64,000 nt of DNA from positions 2,749,330-2,813,329 of the forward strand of contig JAJEEG010000006.1 of assembly GCA_022821085.1 (NCBI GenBank). The letters are read 5' to 3'. The DNA comes from Candidatus Latescibacterota bacterium (lineage in GTDB: Bacteria; JAAXHH01). Positions 6,881 through 14,993 of this stretch are shown in pieces. The notes under the pieces were generated by a model that made no database searches, had not been told where the DNA came from, and was given only the letters and a program-made list of their open reading frames with translations. Numbering within the stretch: position 1 is the first letter of the stretch; every line of letters starts with the position of its first letter. The position numbers were made by a program, and so were the translations under genes.

Positions 6881-9800
6881 CTACTTCCCGTTCCCATTCC
6901 GGTTACCGCTTCCATTCCAATTTTTGCCGTTCCTTCGGCGGCCGTTCATTTCAACGGGTTTCCATCCGCTTTCACCGCTGTGCGCGGGAGCGCCGGCCAG
7001 CCTGACGCGCTTTGCGTCTATCGAATCACGCAGCGTCTTCAGCAGCTCGTCCGAGGGCCTGACGCGGAAATCGCTCCCCGCCCTCACGCCGATCTCACTG
7101 TGTTCGGCCGTAGACACTTCGAGGACCAGGTCGCAGTCCCCCGGGTAGGTCTTCAGCACATTCTTGAGCGATGTGAGATTTTCATCCCCGACCTGTTCGT
7201 GCTCCATGGAAACCACGACGGACCGCGCCAGCCGGTCCCGGGCATCCGTCAATGCGATGATCTCGGAAGCGATGACCTTGTTGTCCTCTTCCTTTTTCGA
7301 CAGGTGCCCGTGCACGAGGATCAGCGCGTCGATCGTCACGAGATCCCGATGCATGGCGTACGGTTCGGAGAATACGAGCACCTCGCCCGATCCGGAGAAG
7401 TCTTCCAGCGTAACGAAGGCCATGGTCTTGCCGTTGCGGTCCACGATGGGCTTGATTTCGGTCACGATACCGCCGACCACGACGGTTTCCTGCCGGCCGT
7501 TGGCAAGGTCGAGACGCCGCATTTCCGCCGTCGTGAACGCCCGGATGTCTTCCTCGTATTCCTTCAGCGGATGCCCCGTCACGTAGAAGCCGAGCAGCTC
7601 TTTCTCGAGGCCCAGTTCCTGGCTTGCCGGCCAACGGACGACGATCGGCAGCACGGGCTTGTGCACTTCCAGCCCGGCGCCTGCTCCCATCCCGTCGAGT
7701 TCGAAGAGGGAGGTCTGTCCTCTTTCCCGGTCGTTCTGACGGGTCTGCGCGCCTTCTATGACCGTGTCGAGCACTTCCATGAGCTGCGCCCGGTGGCCTT
7801 CGAGGCTGTCGCAGGCCCCGGCCTGAATCAGACTTTCGAGCACCCGCTTGTTCACCAGCCTCAGATCGATGTGCTCGCAAAGCGCGAACACGTCATCGAA
7901 GCGTCCGTTTTCCTTCCGCGCCTCGACGATGGATTCCACCGCAGCCTGCCCAACGTTCTTGATGGCGCACAGCCCGAACCGGATGGAGCTTCCTTCCACG
8001 ACGAAGGTCTTGTCGCTTCTGTTGACGTCGGGCGGCAGCACGTCGATGCCCATCTTCCGGCATTCGTTGATCAGTACGACGATTTCCTCGGTATTGGACA
8101 TCGTGTTCGACAGCAGCGCGGCCATGAAGGGCACCGGATAGTGCACCTTCAGATAGGCCTCCTGGAAAGCGAGGACAGCATAGCCCGCCGAATGGCTCTT
8201 GTTGAACGCGTAACCGCCGAAATACTCGATCAGGCCGAATACCTCTTCCGCGATGCTTTTCTCGATGCCGTTCTCCACGGCACCGTCGACGAAGTTCCGC
8301 CGTTCTTCGGCCATGACTTCGGGTAGTTTCTTTGCCATGGCCTTCCGGAGGAAATCCGCCCGGCCCAGGGTGTAGCCCGCCATGTCCCGGGCGATCTGCA
8401 TCGCCTGCTCCTGGTAGACGATGAGGCCGTAGGTCTCCTTCAGGGCCGTCTCCATCACGGCATGGAGATAGGTGATCTCCTGGCGCCCGTGCTTGCGGTC
8501 GATGTAGTCGTCCACCACGCCGCCGTTCAAGGGACCGGGGCGGCAGAGCGCGTTCATGGCGATCAGGTCGTCGACGCCGTCCGGCCTCAGGCGCCGCAGG
8601 AATTCATGCAGCCAGCCGCTGTGGAACTGGAAGATCCCCGTGGTCTCGCCCCTGCGGAACAGGTCGAGAGTCTTCGGATCGTCCAGGGGGATGTCGTCCA
8701 GCTCGATCTCGTCGCCCGTCGTCTCCTTGATCATCGCGATGGCGTCCTGGATGACCGACAGGTTCTGCAGCCCGAGGAAGTCCATCTTCGGCAGGCCGAT
8801 GTCCTCCATGAGCTCGCCGGGATACTGGGTGACGATCGTATCCTTGTTGCTCGGCTTGTACAGCGGCACGTAGTCGGTCAGCTCGCCCGGCGTGATCACC
8901 ACGCCCGCTGCGTGCACGGAGGCATGGCGCGCGAGGCCTTCGAGGGTCTTCGCGTACCGGATCAACTGGCTTTCCGTGCCGCCGCCGTCGGCCATCTGCT
9001 TCAGTTCAGGCACCTGGTCGAGGGCCCGGTCGAGGGTGATCTTCAGTTCGGTCGGAACCAGCTTGGCCACGCGGTCCACGTCGCCGTAGGACATGCCGAG
9101 GACGCGCCCCACGTCGCGGATCGCGGCCTTCGCTCCCATGGTGCCGAAGGTGATGATCTGGGCCACGCTGTTCTTGCCGTATTTCTCCACCACGTAGTTG
9201 ATGACCTTGTCTCGTTCCCGGTCCGCTAAGTCGATGTCGATGTCGGGCATGCTGACGCGCTCGGGATTCAGGAAGCGTTCGAAGAGCAGCCCGTAGCTGA
9301 TGGGGTCGATGTTCGTAATGCCCAGCACGTACGCCACCATGCACCCCAGGCCGGAGCCCCGCGTCATGAGCGGAATGCCCTGCTCCGCGGCGAAACGGGC
9401 GATATCCTCGACGATGAGGAAGTAACTCGGGTAGCCCATCTGGCTGATGACGCCCAGTTCGTATTCGAGCCGGGCCTTGTGTTCCGGGGTGACGTTGTCG
9501 TATCGCTTCTCCATCCCGTCGTGTGACAGCTTGTGCAGGTAGGCGTCCGCGCTGTCATAACCTTCCGGCAGCGGGAAGTGGGGGAACTTGAACTGGCCCA
9601 TTTCCAGCTCGAATTCGATGGACTCGGCGATGGAGACGGTGTTTGCCAGGGCGCCTGAAACGTGGCCGAACAACTGGCCCATTTCATCGGCGTTCTTGAA
9701 GTAGAGCGAGTCAGTGGCGAACCTGAGCCGCTTGGGATCGTTCAGTTCCTTGCCGGTCTGGATGCAGACCAGCACGTCCTGGGCGGGCGCGTCGTCGCGA

Positions 9801-10450
9801 TGGAGGTAGTGGGCGTCGTTGGTCGCGACGATCGGGAGGTCGAATTCCCGGGAGAAGTCGATCATCGCGTTGTTGATGGGCTTGTCGAATTCCAGCCCGT
9901 GATCCTGGATCTCCAGGTAGAAGTTGGACCCGAAGATCTCCTTGAGCTGCCCGCACTTCGTCCTTGCCTGGTCGATCCGGCCGTCCACCACCAGGTTGGC
10001 CAGCGGGCCCTTGGCACAGGCGGACAGGGCGATCAACCCCTCGCTGTGCTTCTCCAGCAGCTCCATGTCCACGCGCGGCTTGTAGTAGAACCCCTCGAGA
10101 TAGCCGGCCGATGTAAGCTTCATCAGATTCTTGTAACCCGCGGCGTTCCGGGCGAGTACGACGAAGTGGGTCGTCTGGGCGGACCGGCCGGCCCGTTCGC
10201 CGCCCCGGACCGGACGCTTTTCCTTCCGGCTGCCCGGCGCCACGTACAGCTCGCAGCCGATGATCGGCTTCAGTCCCGCGTCCGTGACCGTCTTGTAAAA
10301 CTCCACGGCGCCGAACATGTTGCCATGATCGGTCATGGCAATGGCGGGCATATCGTAGGCTTTGGCGGTTCTGGCGAGATCCTCGATGCGGCTGGCGCCG
10401 TCGAGCAGGCTGTAATGGGTGTGGTTGTGCAGGTGTACGAACGAGGACAC
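6881..10450 (-). CDS. dnaE: DNA polymerase III subunit alpha
   Basis: This is the replicative polymerase catalytic subunit (1189 aa). The start is a GTG at 10450, giving VSSFVHLHNHTHYSLLDGAS, the usual DnaE N-terminus. The frame stays open 49 codons further upstream, but that part is low-complexity and unlike the family. The PHP domain fills roughly residues 1-270. The polymerase motif PDIDIDLADRERDKV is near residues 400-415, followed by palm, fingers, helix-hairpin-helix and an OB-fold near residue 1000 (ETVVVGGIVTEIKPIVDR). It is a DnaE1-type chain without an internal exonuclease. The final ~20 residues are unusual, rich in Asn, Gly and Arg (NGSGNRNGNGK), and look like repeat-derived extension. 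It is transcribed divergently from serA, across a repeat-filled gap. Confidence 0.97.
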   Translation of the reverse strand: MSSFVHLHNHTHYSLLDGASRIEDLARTAKAYDMPAIAMTDHGNMFGAVEFYKTVTDAGLKPIIGCELYVAPGSRKEKRPVRGGERAGRSAQTTHFVVLARNAAGYKNLMKLTSAGYLEGFYYKPRVDMELLEKHSEGLIALSACAKGPLANLVVDGRIDQARTKCGQLKEIFGSNFYLEIQDHGLEFDKPINNAMIDFSREFDLPIVATNDAHYLHRDDAPAQDVLVCIQTGKELNDPKRLRFATDSLYFKNADEMGQLFGHVSGALANTVSIAESIEFELEMGQFKFPHFPLPEGYDSADAYLHKLSHDGMEKRYDNVTPEHKARLEYELGVISQMGYPSYFLIVEDIARFAAEQGIPLMTRGSGLGCMVAYVLGITNIDPISYGLLFERFLNPERVSMPDIDIDLADRERDKVINYVVEKYGKNSVAQIITFGTMGAKAAIRDVGRVLGMSYGDVDRVAKLVPTELKITLDRALDQVPELKQMADGGGTESQLIRYAKTLEGLARHASVHAAGVVITPGELTDYVPLYKPSNKDTIVTQYPGELMEDIGLPKMDFLGLQNLSVIQDAIAMIKETTGDEIELDDIPLDDPKTLDLFRRGETTGIFQFHSGWLHEFLRRLRPDGVDDLIAMNALCRPGPLNGGVVDDYIDRKHGRQEITYLHAVMETALKETYGLIVYQEQAMQIARDMAGYTLGRADFLRKAMAKKLPEVMAEERRNFVDGAVENGIEKSIAEEVFGLIEYFGGYAFNKSHSAGYAVLAFQEAYLKVHYPVPFMAALLSNTMSNTEEIVVLINECRKMGIDVLPPDVNRSDKTFVVEGSSIRFGLCAIKNVGQAAVESIVEARKENGRFDDVFALCEHIDLRLVNKRVLESLIQAGACDSLEGHRAQLMEVLDTVIEGAQTRQNDRERGQTSLFELDGMGAGAGLEVHKPVLPIVVRWPASQELGLEKELLGFYVTGHPLKEYEEDIRAFTTAEMRRLDLANGRQETVVVGGIVTEIKPIVDRNGKTMAFVTLEDFSGSGEVLVFSEPYAMHRDLVTIDALILVHGHLSKKEEDNKVIASEIIALTDARDRLARSVVVSMEHEQVGDENLTSLKNVLKTYPGDCDLVLEVSTAEHSEIGVRAGSDFRVRPSDELLKTLRDSIDAKRVRLAGAPAHSGESGWKPVEMNGRRRNGKNWNGSGNRNGNGK

Positions 10451-10575
10451 GGGGGTTCGCCCTTCAGGCAGGTTCCGCGGTTCACCTGGTGTGGACGGGC
10501 GCGGTACCGCCTCTTGAAATGCTGACGGGTCTGGACGGCAGGAAAGTTCAAACCAGCTTACCATGGAAAAATAGG

Positions 10576-10605
10576 TTGATAAGAAGCGCGGGCGCAAGGT
10601 ATTTT
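10576..10605 (+). promoter_or_regulatory. Candidate promoter for serA
   Basis: TTGATA at 10576-10581 and TATTTT at 10600-10605 are separated by 18 nt, in a locally A+T-rich patch. Transcription from here would cross the 12-bp repeat array before reaching serA about 220 bp downstream. Sequence resemblance only. Confidence 0.3.
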
Positions 10606-10701
10606 ACGTTTTTTTCCGGTGGGTCTGGGCACGATCCGGGCGGTAGGCAGGAAGGCTTCGATCTGACCGGTATTCCGGCCGTTTCTTCGGCAGAATTTCA
10701 G

Positions 10702-10797
10702 CCCGGAATCGAGCCCGGAATCGAGCCCGGATCTCAGTCTGGATCGCTGTTCAGATCTCGGCCCGGATCGCTGTCCGGATCGCTGTCCGGATTTCCA
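10702..10797. repeat. 12-bp tandem array between dnaE and serA
   Basis: There are eight consecutive 12-mers, for example CCCGGAATCGAG (twice), CCCGGATCGCTG and TCCGGATCGCTG, with a conserved CCGGAT core and divergent members in the middle. It ends 29 bp before the serA start codon, so it would lie in the serA leader. The opposite strand would read Ser-Gly-x-Arg tetrapeptides, but I see no gene there. Confidence 0.8.
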
Positions 10798-10826
10798 GAT
10801 CACGTTAAGGGAGTGCACGGCGCGCC

Positions 10827-12455
10827 ATGCACCGCGTTATCGTCCTCGACAAACTGGCCCGGGAAGGGCTCGAACGGCTCTCCGGGGCCAAAGAAGTATC
10901 CCACGACGTGCGGACCGGCCTCGACGGCGAAGCGCTGCGCGGCGCCCTCATGGAATACGACGGCGCCATCTGCCGGAGCGACACGAAGATCACGGCGGAC
11001 GTACTTAAAGGCAACGCGCGCCTCCGCGGGATCGTGCGCGCGGGCGTGGGCACGGACAACATCGACCGGGTCGCGGCGACCCGGCAGGGCATCGTGGTCA
11101 TGAATACGCCGACCGGCAATACCCTGAGCACGGCGGAGCACACCTTCACCCTCATCGCGGCCCTTTCGCGCAACATCGCGCCGGCGAACCGGAGTCTCAT
11201 GGAAGGACGGTGGGACCGCGGCGCGTTCACGGGGGTCCAGCTGGCCGGCAAGACCCTGGGCATCATCGGCATGGGCCGCATCGGCCGGGAGGTCGCCGCG
11301 CGGGCGAAGGCCTTCGCCATGCGCGTCATCGGTTTCGACCCCTTCCTTTCGCCTGAACAGGCCGCCAAGCTGGGCGTGGAGTACGTCGACGAAGTGCGCG
11401 ACCTGCTGCCCGAGGTGGATTACCTGACCGTGCATACGCCGCTGACGCCGGAGACCCGCCACCTGGTGAGCCACGACGAGATCGACCTGCTCAGACCGGG
11501 CGCGCGGCTGGTCAACTGCGCCCGCGGCGGAATCTACGACGAGGAAGCGCTGATCCGGGGCCTCGAATCCGGGAAGCTGGCCGGCGTGGCGCTGGACGTC
11601 TACGAAGAGGAACCCTGTGTCGACAGCCCGCTGTTTCACATGCCCGGCGTGCTGTGCACCCCCCATCTCGGGGCGAGCACGGAAGAGGCGCAGGCCGACG
11701 TCGCGGTGGAGGCCGTGGACCTCCTGGTCAACTTCCTGGTCACCGGGGAGGTCCGCCACGCCGTGAACGCCGTCACCATCGATTCGAATACGTACCAGAC
11801 GCTGGGCGGCTATCTTGACGTGGCCTACCGGCTGGGCATCCTGCTGTCCCAGTGGCACAGCGGGGGGCCGCGCGCGTGCCGGCTTACCTACCGCGGCAAG
11901 GTGGTCGACGAGAACACGCGCCTGCTCACCTCCGCCTTCTGCGCGGGTCTGCTCGAGGACGCCCTCGACGAAGAGGTCAACATCGTCAACGGCGAGATGC
12001 TGCTCCGGGAACGGGGCATCCACCTGACGGAACAGACCCGCAGCGCGGCCGGATTCTTCTCCTCGGCCATCAGCGTGGAGATCGAGTGCGCAGACGAGAC
12101 GTACCGGGCCGACGGAACGGTTTTCGGGAACAACATGCCGAGGCTGATCCGCCTGGGCGAACACCGCATGGAGGCCTACCTGGACGGCAACCTCCTGGTC
12201 TTCCACCACAGCGACGTGCCCGGCATCGTCGGCGCCATCGGCGACACTTTCGGAAGGTACAAGGTCAACATCGCCCAGATGGCCGTGGGCAGGCTGGGGA
12301 ACGAGCCCGGCGGCAAAGCCGTGGGCGTGCTGAACCTGGACGACGTCCCGCCCCAGGAATCCATCGACGAGATCATGCGCCACCCGGCCATCAACAGCGC
12401 GCGGTTCATCCGCCTGCCCGCGCACGGAGCCCTGCCTCCCTGGATGCCCGGGTGA
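10827..12455 (+). CDS. serA: D-3-phosphoglycerate dehydrogenase
   Basis: This oxidises 3-phosphoglycerate to 3-phosphohydroxypyruvate with NAD+, the first step of serine synthesis. It is 542 aa, the long three-domain type. Residues 1-100 plus 285-310 form the substrate domain. The NAD domain has GKTLGIIGMGRIGREVAARA near residue 145, the catalytic Arg sits in NCARGGIYDEEAL, a Glu follows, and the His is in CTPHLGAST. An intervening domain (from about 330) and a C-terminal ACT domain (LLVFHHSDVPGIVGAIGDTF) complete it. The ACT domain suggests serine feedback, as known for the family. pdxJ follows 104 bp later on the same strand. Linkage of a SerA-type dehydrogenase and PdxJ is sensible because the DXP-dependent PLP route begins with related hydroxyacid chemistry. 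Confidence 0.95.
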   Translation: MHRVIVLDKLAREGLERLSGAKEVSHDVRTGLDGEALRGALMEYDGAICRSDTKITADVLKGNARLRGIVRAGVGTDNIDRVAATRQGIVVMNTPTGNTLSTAEHTFTLIAALSRNIAPANRSLMEGRWDRGAFTGVQLAGKTLGIIGMGRIGREVAARAKAFAMRVIGFDPFLSPEQAAKLGVEYVDEVRDLLPEVDYLTVHTPLTPETRHLVSHDEIDLLRPGARLVNCARGGIYDEEALIRGLESGKLAGVALDVYEEEPCVDSPLFHMPGVLCTPHLGASTEEAQADVAVEAVDLLVNFLVTGEVRHAVNAVTIDSNTYQTLGGYLDVAYRLGILLSQWHSGGPRACRLTYRGKVVDENTRLLTSAFCAGLLEDALDEEVNIVNGEMLLRERGIHLTEQTRSAAGFFSSAISVEIECADETYRADGTVFGNNMPRLIRLGEHRMEAYLDGNLLVFHHSDVPGIVGAIGDTFGRYKVNIAQMAVGRLGNEPGGKAVGVLNLDDVPPQESIDEIMRHPAINSARFIRLPAHGALPPWMPG

Positions 12456-12559
12456 AGCCGTACGGCCGGAGGGATATGACGCCGAAGACGCCGCCCAGCC
12501 GACCGCGCGGCCATCGGAACGATTGAAGGAAAACAACCGTTTAAGGGAATACAGAGTCT

Positions 12560-13321
12560 ATGGCTAAACTTAGTGTCAACGTAAACAAGGTGGCCCTGCT
12601 GCGGAACACGCGCCTGCACGGCATACCCAGCGTGACGGGCTTGTCCCGGACCGCGATCGAGGCCGGCGCCTACGGCATCACGGTGCACCCCAGGCCCGAC
12701 CAGCGGCACATCACGCCCGGCGACGTGGACGACCTGGCCGAAATGCTGAGGGACTACCCGGAGATCGAATACAATATCGAGGGCAATCCCTTCCACCAGG
12801 TCATGGATATCGTCCGCAAGACCCGGCCCACGCAGGCCACGCTGGTCCCCGACGACCCGGACGCCTTTACCTCGGACCACGGATGGGACGTGAAGGCCAA
12901 TGCCGAAAGACTCAAACCGATCATCGCGGAACTGAAGGACCTCGGCTGCCGGGTCAGCCTGTTCATGGACGCGGACCTCGACCAGATCGAAAGGGTGCCG
13001 GATATCGGCGCCGACCGGATCGAGCTGTACACCGAACCCTATGCCGTGGCCTTCGCGATGGGACCTGACGAAATGCAGCCCGTTCTGTCGGCCTTCGCCG
13101 GGGCGGCGGAACGCGCCCACGAGATCGGACTGGGCGTCAATGCCGGACACGATCTCAACCTGGACAACCTGGCCGTGTTCTGCGGTACCGTACCGAACGT
13201 ACTCGAGGTCTCGATCGGCCACGCGCTGGTCGCCGACGCGCTGGAAATGGGATTGAAGAACGCCGTGAGCGCATACCTGGGCGAACTCGAAAAGGCGAAG
13301 ACGATTTCGACCAGTGCTTGA
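12560..13321 (+). CDS. pdxJ: Pyridoxine 5'-phosphate synthase
   Basis: This condenses 1-deoxy-D-xylulose 5-phosphate with 3-amino-2-oxopropyl phosphate to give pyridoxine 5'-phosphate. It is 253 aa, a TIM barrel of normal family length. Diagnostic blocks are the opening SVNVNKVALLRNTR, GITVHPRPDQRHI near residue 40, EYNIEGNP near 75, TLVPDDPDAFTSDHGWD, VSLFMDADLDQI, RIELYTEPYA, and LGVNAGHDLNLDNLAVF. Normal PdxJ has VTFVPEKR-type residues at the fourth block, and here the shorter LVPDDPD form fits the class that lacks part of that loop. It lies behind serA and ahead of the peptidase pair. Presence of PdxJ indicates the DXP-dependent rather than the PdxST route of PLP synthesis. Confidence 0.95.
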   Translation: MAKLSVNVNKVALLRNTRLHGIPSVTGLSRTAIEAGAYGITVHPRPDQRHITPGDVDDLAEMLRDYPEIEYNIEGNPFHQVMDIVRKTRPTQATLVPDDPDAFTSDHGWDVKANAERLKPIIAELKDLGCRVSLFMDADLDQIERVPDIGADRIELYTEPYAVAFAMGPDEMQPVLSAFAGAAERAHEIGLGVNAGHDLNLDNLAVFCGTVPNVLEVSIGHALVADALEMGLKNAVSAYLGELEKAKTISTSA

Positions 13322-13401
13322 TCAAATGAGATTATCCTGAACGTATTCATTTAAACCATAGCGCCAAACCATAAAGCAGGTTTCCCCTGGAGGTTGTTTA
13401 C

Positions 13402-14931
13402 ATGAAGACACGACTGACGCGATTCATCCCAACGGTGATCGCGGTCCTTGCGTTGTCCGGCCTGACCGGCCTGTCCGGCCCGGCGATGTCCCAGGACCTG
13501 GCCGCCTTCGAGCAGAACGTCACGGAATTCACGCTCGACAACGGGCTCACCTTCATCGTGGTGGAGAACCATGACGCCCCCGTCCTCACCGTCCTGACCT
13601 ACGCGGACGTCGGCTCCGTGGACGAGGTCAAGGGGATCACGGGCTTGGCCCACGTCTTCGAACACATGGCCTTCAAGGGCACCACGACCATCGGCGCCAT
13701 GGACGTGGAAGCCGAGTACGCGGCCATGGAGAAGGTGGACGAGATTTTCGACGATCTCCGGAGCGAGCGGCACAAAGGTCACCTGGCCGACCCCGAGCGC
13801 CTGGCGAGCCTGGAGCAGGCCTTCGAGGACGCCAAGAAGGCGGCCCGGGAGCACGCCCGTTCCAATGCCATGGACGAAGCCATCGATCGCGCCGGCGGCA
13901 CGGGGTTGAACGCCACGACCAGCCGGGATGCCACGCGGTATTTCTACAGTCTTCCCTCGAACAAGCTCGAACTTTTCTTCGCGCTGGAGTCCAGCCGCTT
14001 CCTCGACCCGGTGCTCCGGGAGTTCTTCATAGAACGCGACGTGGTAAAGGAAGAACGTCGGATGAGCGAAAGCAGTCCGGTCGGGCGACTGGTGGAGGAG
14101 ATGCTGAGTACCGCCTACAAGGCCCATCCCTACGGCGAACCGACCCTGGGCCACATGTCGGACCTGGATTCCATGACCCGTGCGGAGGCGATGGATTTCT
14201 TCAGGCATTATTACGGCGCCGACAACCTGACGATCATCATCTCGGGCGACGCGGACCCCGCGCACGTCAAGGAACTGGCCCACGAGTACTTCGATCGCCT
14301 TCCGGCCGGGCCTCCCATCGAACCGGTTGAAACGGTGGAGCCCCCGCAACTGGCGGAGCGCCGCGTGATCATGGAAGACAAGTCCCAGCCGGTGATCCTG
14401 ATGGGCTACCACAAGGTCGACATCAACCATGAAGACGACGTGGTATTCAACGTACTGTCGGATATCCTGGGAAGCGGCCGCACCAGCCGTTTGTATACGA
14501 AACTCGTCAAGGACCAGAAAATCGCGGTGAACGCCTCGTCGTTCACGGACTTCCCCGGCAGCAAGTACCCCAACATGATGGTGTTCTTCGCCTTTCCGAG
14601 CAAGGACCACACCGCTGCGGATACGGAGCATGCCATCGAGGAGGAAATCGAACGCATCCGGAACGAGGAAGTCACCGAAGAGGAGTTGTCCAGGGCGAAA
14701 GTGCGCGCCCGCGTGAACCTGATCCGCCAGCTCGATTCCAACATGGGCCTTGCGCTTCAAATGGCTTATTTTCACGTGCTTACGGGTGACTGGCGTAACC
14801 TCTTCCACAGTATTGACGCGATCAATGAGGTGACCGCCGAAGATATCAAGCGCGTAGCCAATCAATACCTGGTTCCCAAGAACCGGACGGTGGCTTCGAT
14901 CGTTACCATGGATGATGACGGAACCGAATAA
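13402..14931 (+). CDS. M16 family zinc peptidase, catalytic member
   Basis: This encodes 509 aa with an N-terminal signal peptide (FIPTVIAVLALSGLTGLSG), so it is periplasmic. The inverted zinc motif HVFEH (HxxEH) is at residues 84-88 and the distal glutamate is probably in ERDVVKEERR. Between them sits a charged, helical insert of about 60 aa (DEIFDDLRSERHKGHL onward), longer than in pitrilysin-type cores. The second M16 fold half (GYHKVDINHEDDVVFNVLSDILG) follows. A TGGAGG Shine-Dalgarno precedes the ATG. The next gene encodes an M16 homologue without the zinc motif, an arrangement known from two-subunit M16 peptidases in which one subunit is catalytic and the other supplies binding residues. 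The substrate is unknown, probably peptides. Confidence 0.92.
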   Translation: MKTRLTRFIPTVIAVLALSGLTGLSGPAMSQDLAAFEQNVTEFTLDNGLTFIVVENHDAPVLTVLTYADVGSVDEVKGITGLAHVFEHMAFKGTTTIGAMDVEAEYAAMEKVDEIFDDLRSERHKGHLADPERLASLEQAFEDAKKAAREHARSNAMDEAIDRAGGTGLNATTSRDATRYFYSLPSNKLELFFALESSRFLDPVLREFFIERDVVKEERRMSESSPVGRLVEEMLSTAYKAHPYGEPTLGHMSDLDSMTRAEAMDFFRHYYGADNLTIIISGDADPAHVKELAHEYFDRLPAGPPIEPVETVEPPQLAERRVIMEDKSQPVILMGYHKVDINHEDDVVFNVLSDILGSGRTSRLYTKLVKDQKIAVNASSFTDFPGSKYPNMMVFFAFPSKDHTAADTEHAIEEEIERIRNEEVTEEELSRAKVRARVNLIRQLDSNMGLALQMAYFHVLTGDWRNLFHSIDAINEVTAEDIKRVANQYLVPKNRTVASIVTMDDDGTE

Positions 14932-14993
14932 CTACGGACCGACGAGAACGTCCTCTGCCCTGAACACAGGAGTCGAACACAGGAGTCGAACCC

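Noticed and set aside
10800-14865. Long minus-strand open frames opposite serA, pdxJ and the first M16 gene
   Set aside because: Antisense shadows with skewed composition; plus-strand genes carry catalytic motifs.
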